Under the pieces are notes generated by a model, which saw nothing but the letters and a program-made list of their open reading frames with translations, was not told the origin of the DNA and searched no databases. Below, one piece after another: positions 63,934 through 64,000 of a stretch of DNA of 64,000 bases (the stretch's first letter is position 1; every line of letters begins with the position of its first letter). Source of the stretch: Acidobacteriota bacterium (lineage in GTDB: Bacteria; Acidobacteriota; Blastocatellia; Pyrinomonadales; Pyrinomonadaceae). The position numbers were made by a program, and so were the translations under genes. The stretch spans positions 538,635-602,634 of the forward strand of contig JAHBSI010000002.1 in assembly GCA_019639195.1 (NCBI GenBank). Reading direction: 5' to 3'.

Positions 63934-64000
63934 TGATGAAAATGTCCATGAGAGAATTCTCTTAGGCGACACGAATCCATTGTCGGCGGCGGATGAGCGT
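63934..64000. other. Window end, nothing recognised
   Basis: Only 67 bp. A palindrome AGAGAATTCTCT spans 63952-63963. No gene or feature can be supported. Confidence 0.4.

Overview
The window looks like a chromosomal segment of a Gram-negative bacterium of the phylum Acidobacteriota, probably class Blastocatellia. The evidence is lpxC and kdsD (lipopolysaccharide synthesis), a TonB/ExbB/ExbD system, three secreted VWA proteins of the kind typical of Acidobacteria, and a tRNA next to a decayed RHS fragment of a style common in that class. The assignment rests on recognising families by eye; no search was run. Coding density is high, and most of the window is housekeeping or cell-envelope genes.

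Layout. 1-4475: a partial secreted zinc metalloprotease, an ATP-grasp ligase, a broken EVE-domain gene, an unknown gene and lpxC. 4476-4951: a repeat-rich gap. 4952-9674: gnd, an antibiotic-kinase homologue, a PLP dehydratase and a chromate transporter. 9728-12661: GspF/PilC and GspE/PilB components of a type IV pilus or type II secretion machine. 12890-14998: two VWA proteins behind a good sigma-70 promoter. 15011-18084: a compact bacterial microcompartment (BMC) locus with two hexamer shell proteins, an aldehyde dehydrogenase with a long C-terminal extension, and two small membrane proteins. 18274-24982: a RodZ-like protein, guaB, an ABC-F ATPase, a parvulin lipoprotein, rpmB and ridA. 25074-31288: a Rel/SpoT enzyme, a TPR lipoprotein and a TonB system with two ExbD proteins. 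31693-39026: secF-secD-yajC-tgt, a MauE/double-thioredoxin fusion and der. 39078-42387: a DinB-like protein, a 38-bp tandem repeat, secreted proteins and kdsD. 42390-48677: a 2095-residue alpha-2-macroglobulin. 49035-51669: PspA, a membrane coiled-coil protein and an ATP-grasp enzyme. 51698-59856: TPR membrane proteins, an ECF sigma/anti-sigma pair, and a Ser/Thr kinase with a TPR partner. 60096-64000: a secreted hydrolase, a third VWA protein, tRNA-Arg(ACG), an RHS remnant and two small secreted proteins of unknown role.

The most unusual items are the stripped-down BMC locus with its zinc-ribbon membrane protein and a 31-residue membrane micro-ORF, and a TonB-receptor plug-like segment inside the alpha-2-macroglobulin. 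Also notable are the MauE-thioredoxin-thioredoxin fusion, a predicted ECF autoregulatory promoter within an inverted repeat, and the RHS remnant beside the tRNA. Most minus-strand genes form short operons: TonB-ExbB-ExbD-ExbD, tgt-yajC-secD-secF, the BMC set, and A2M plus lipoprotein. The window shows no BMC pentamer, no signature enzyme of a known BMC pathway, no rRNA, no CRISPR array and no intact insertion sequence.
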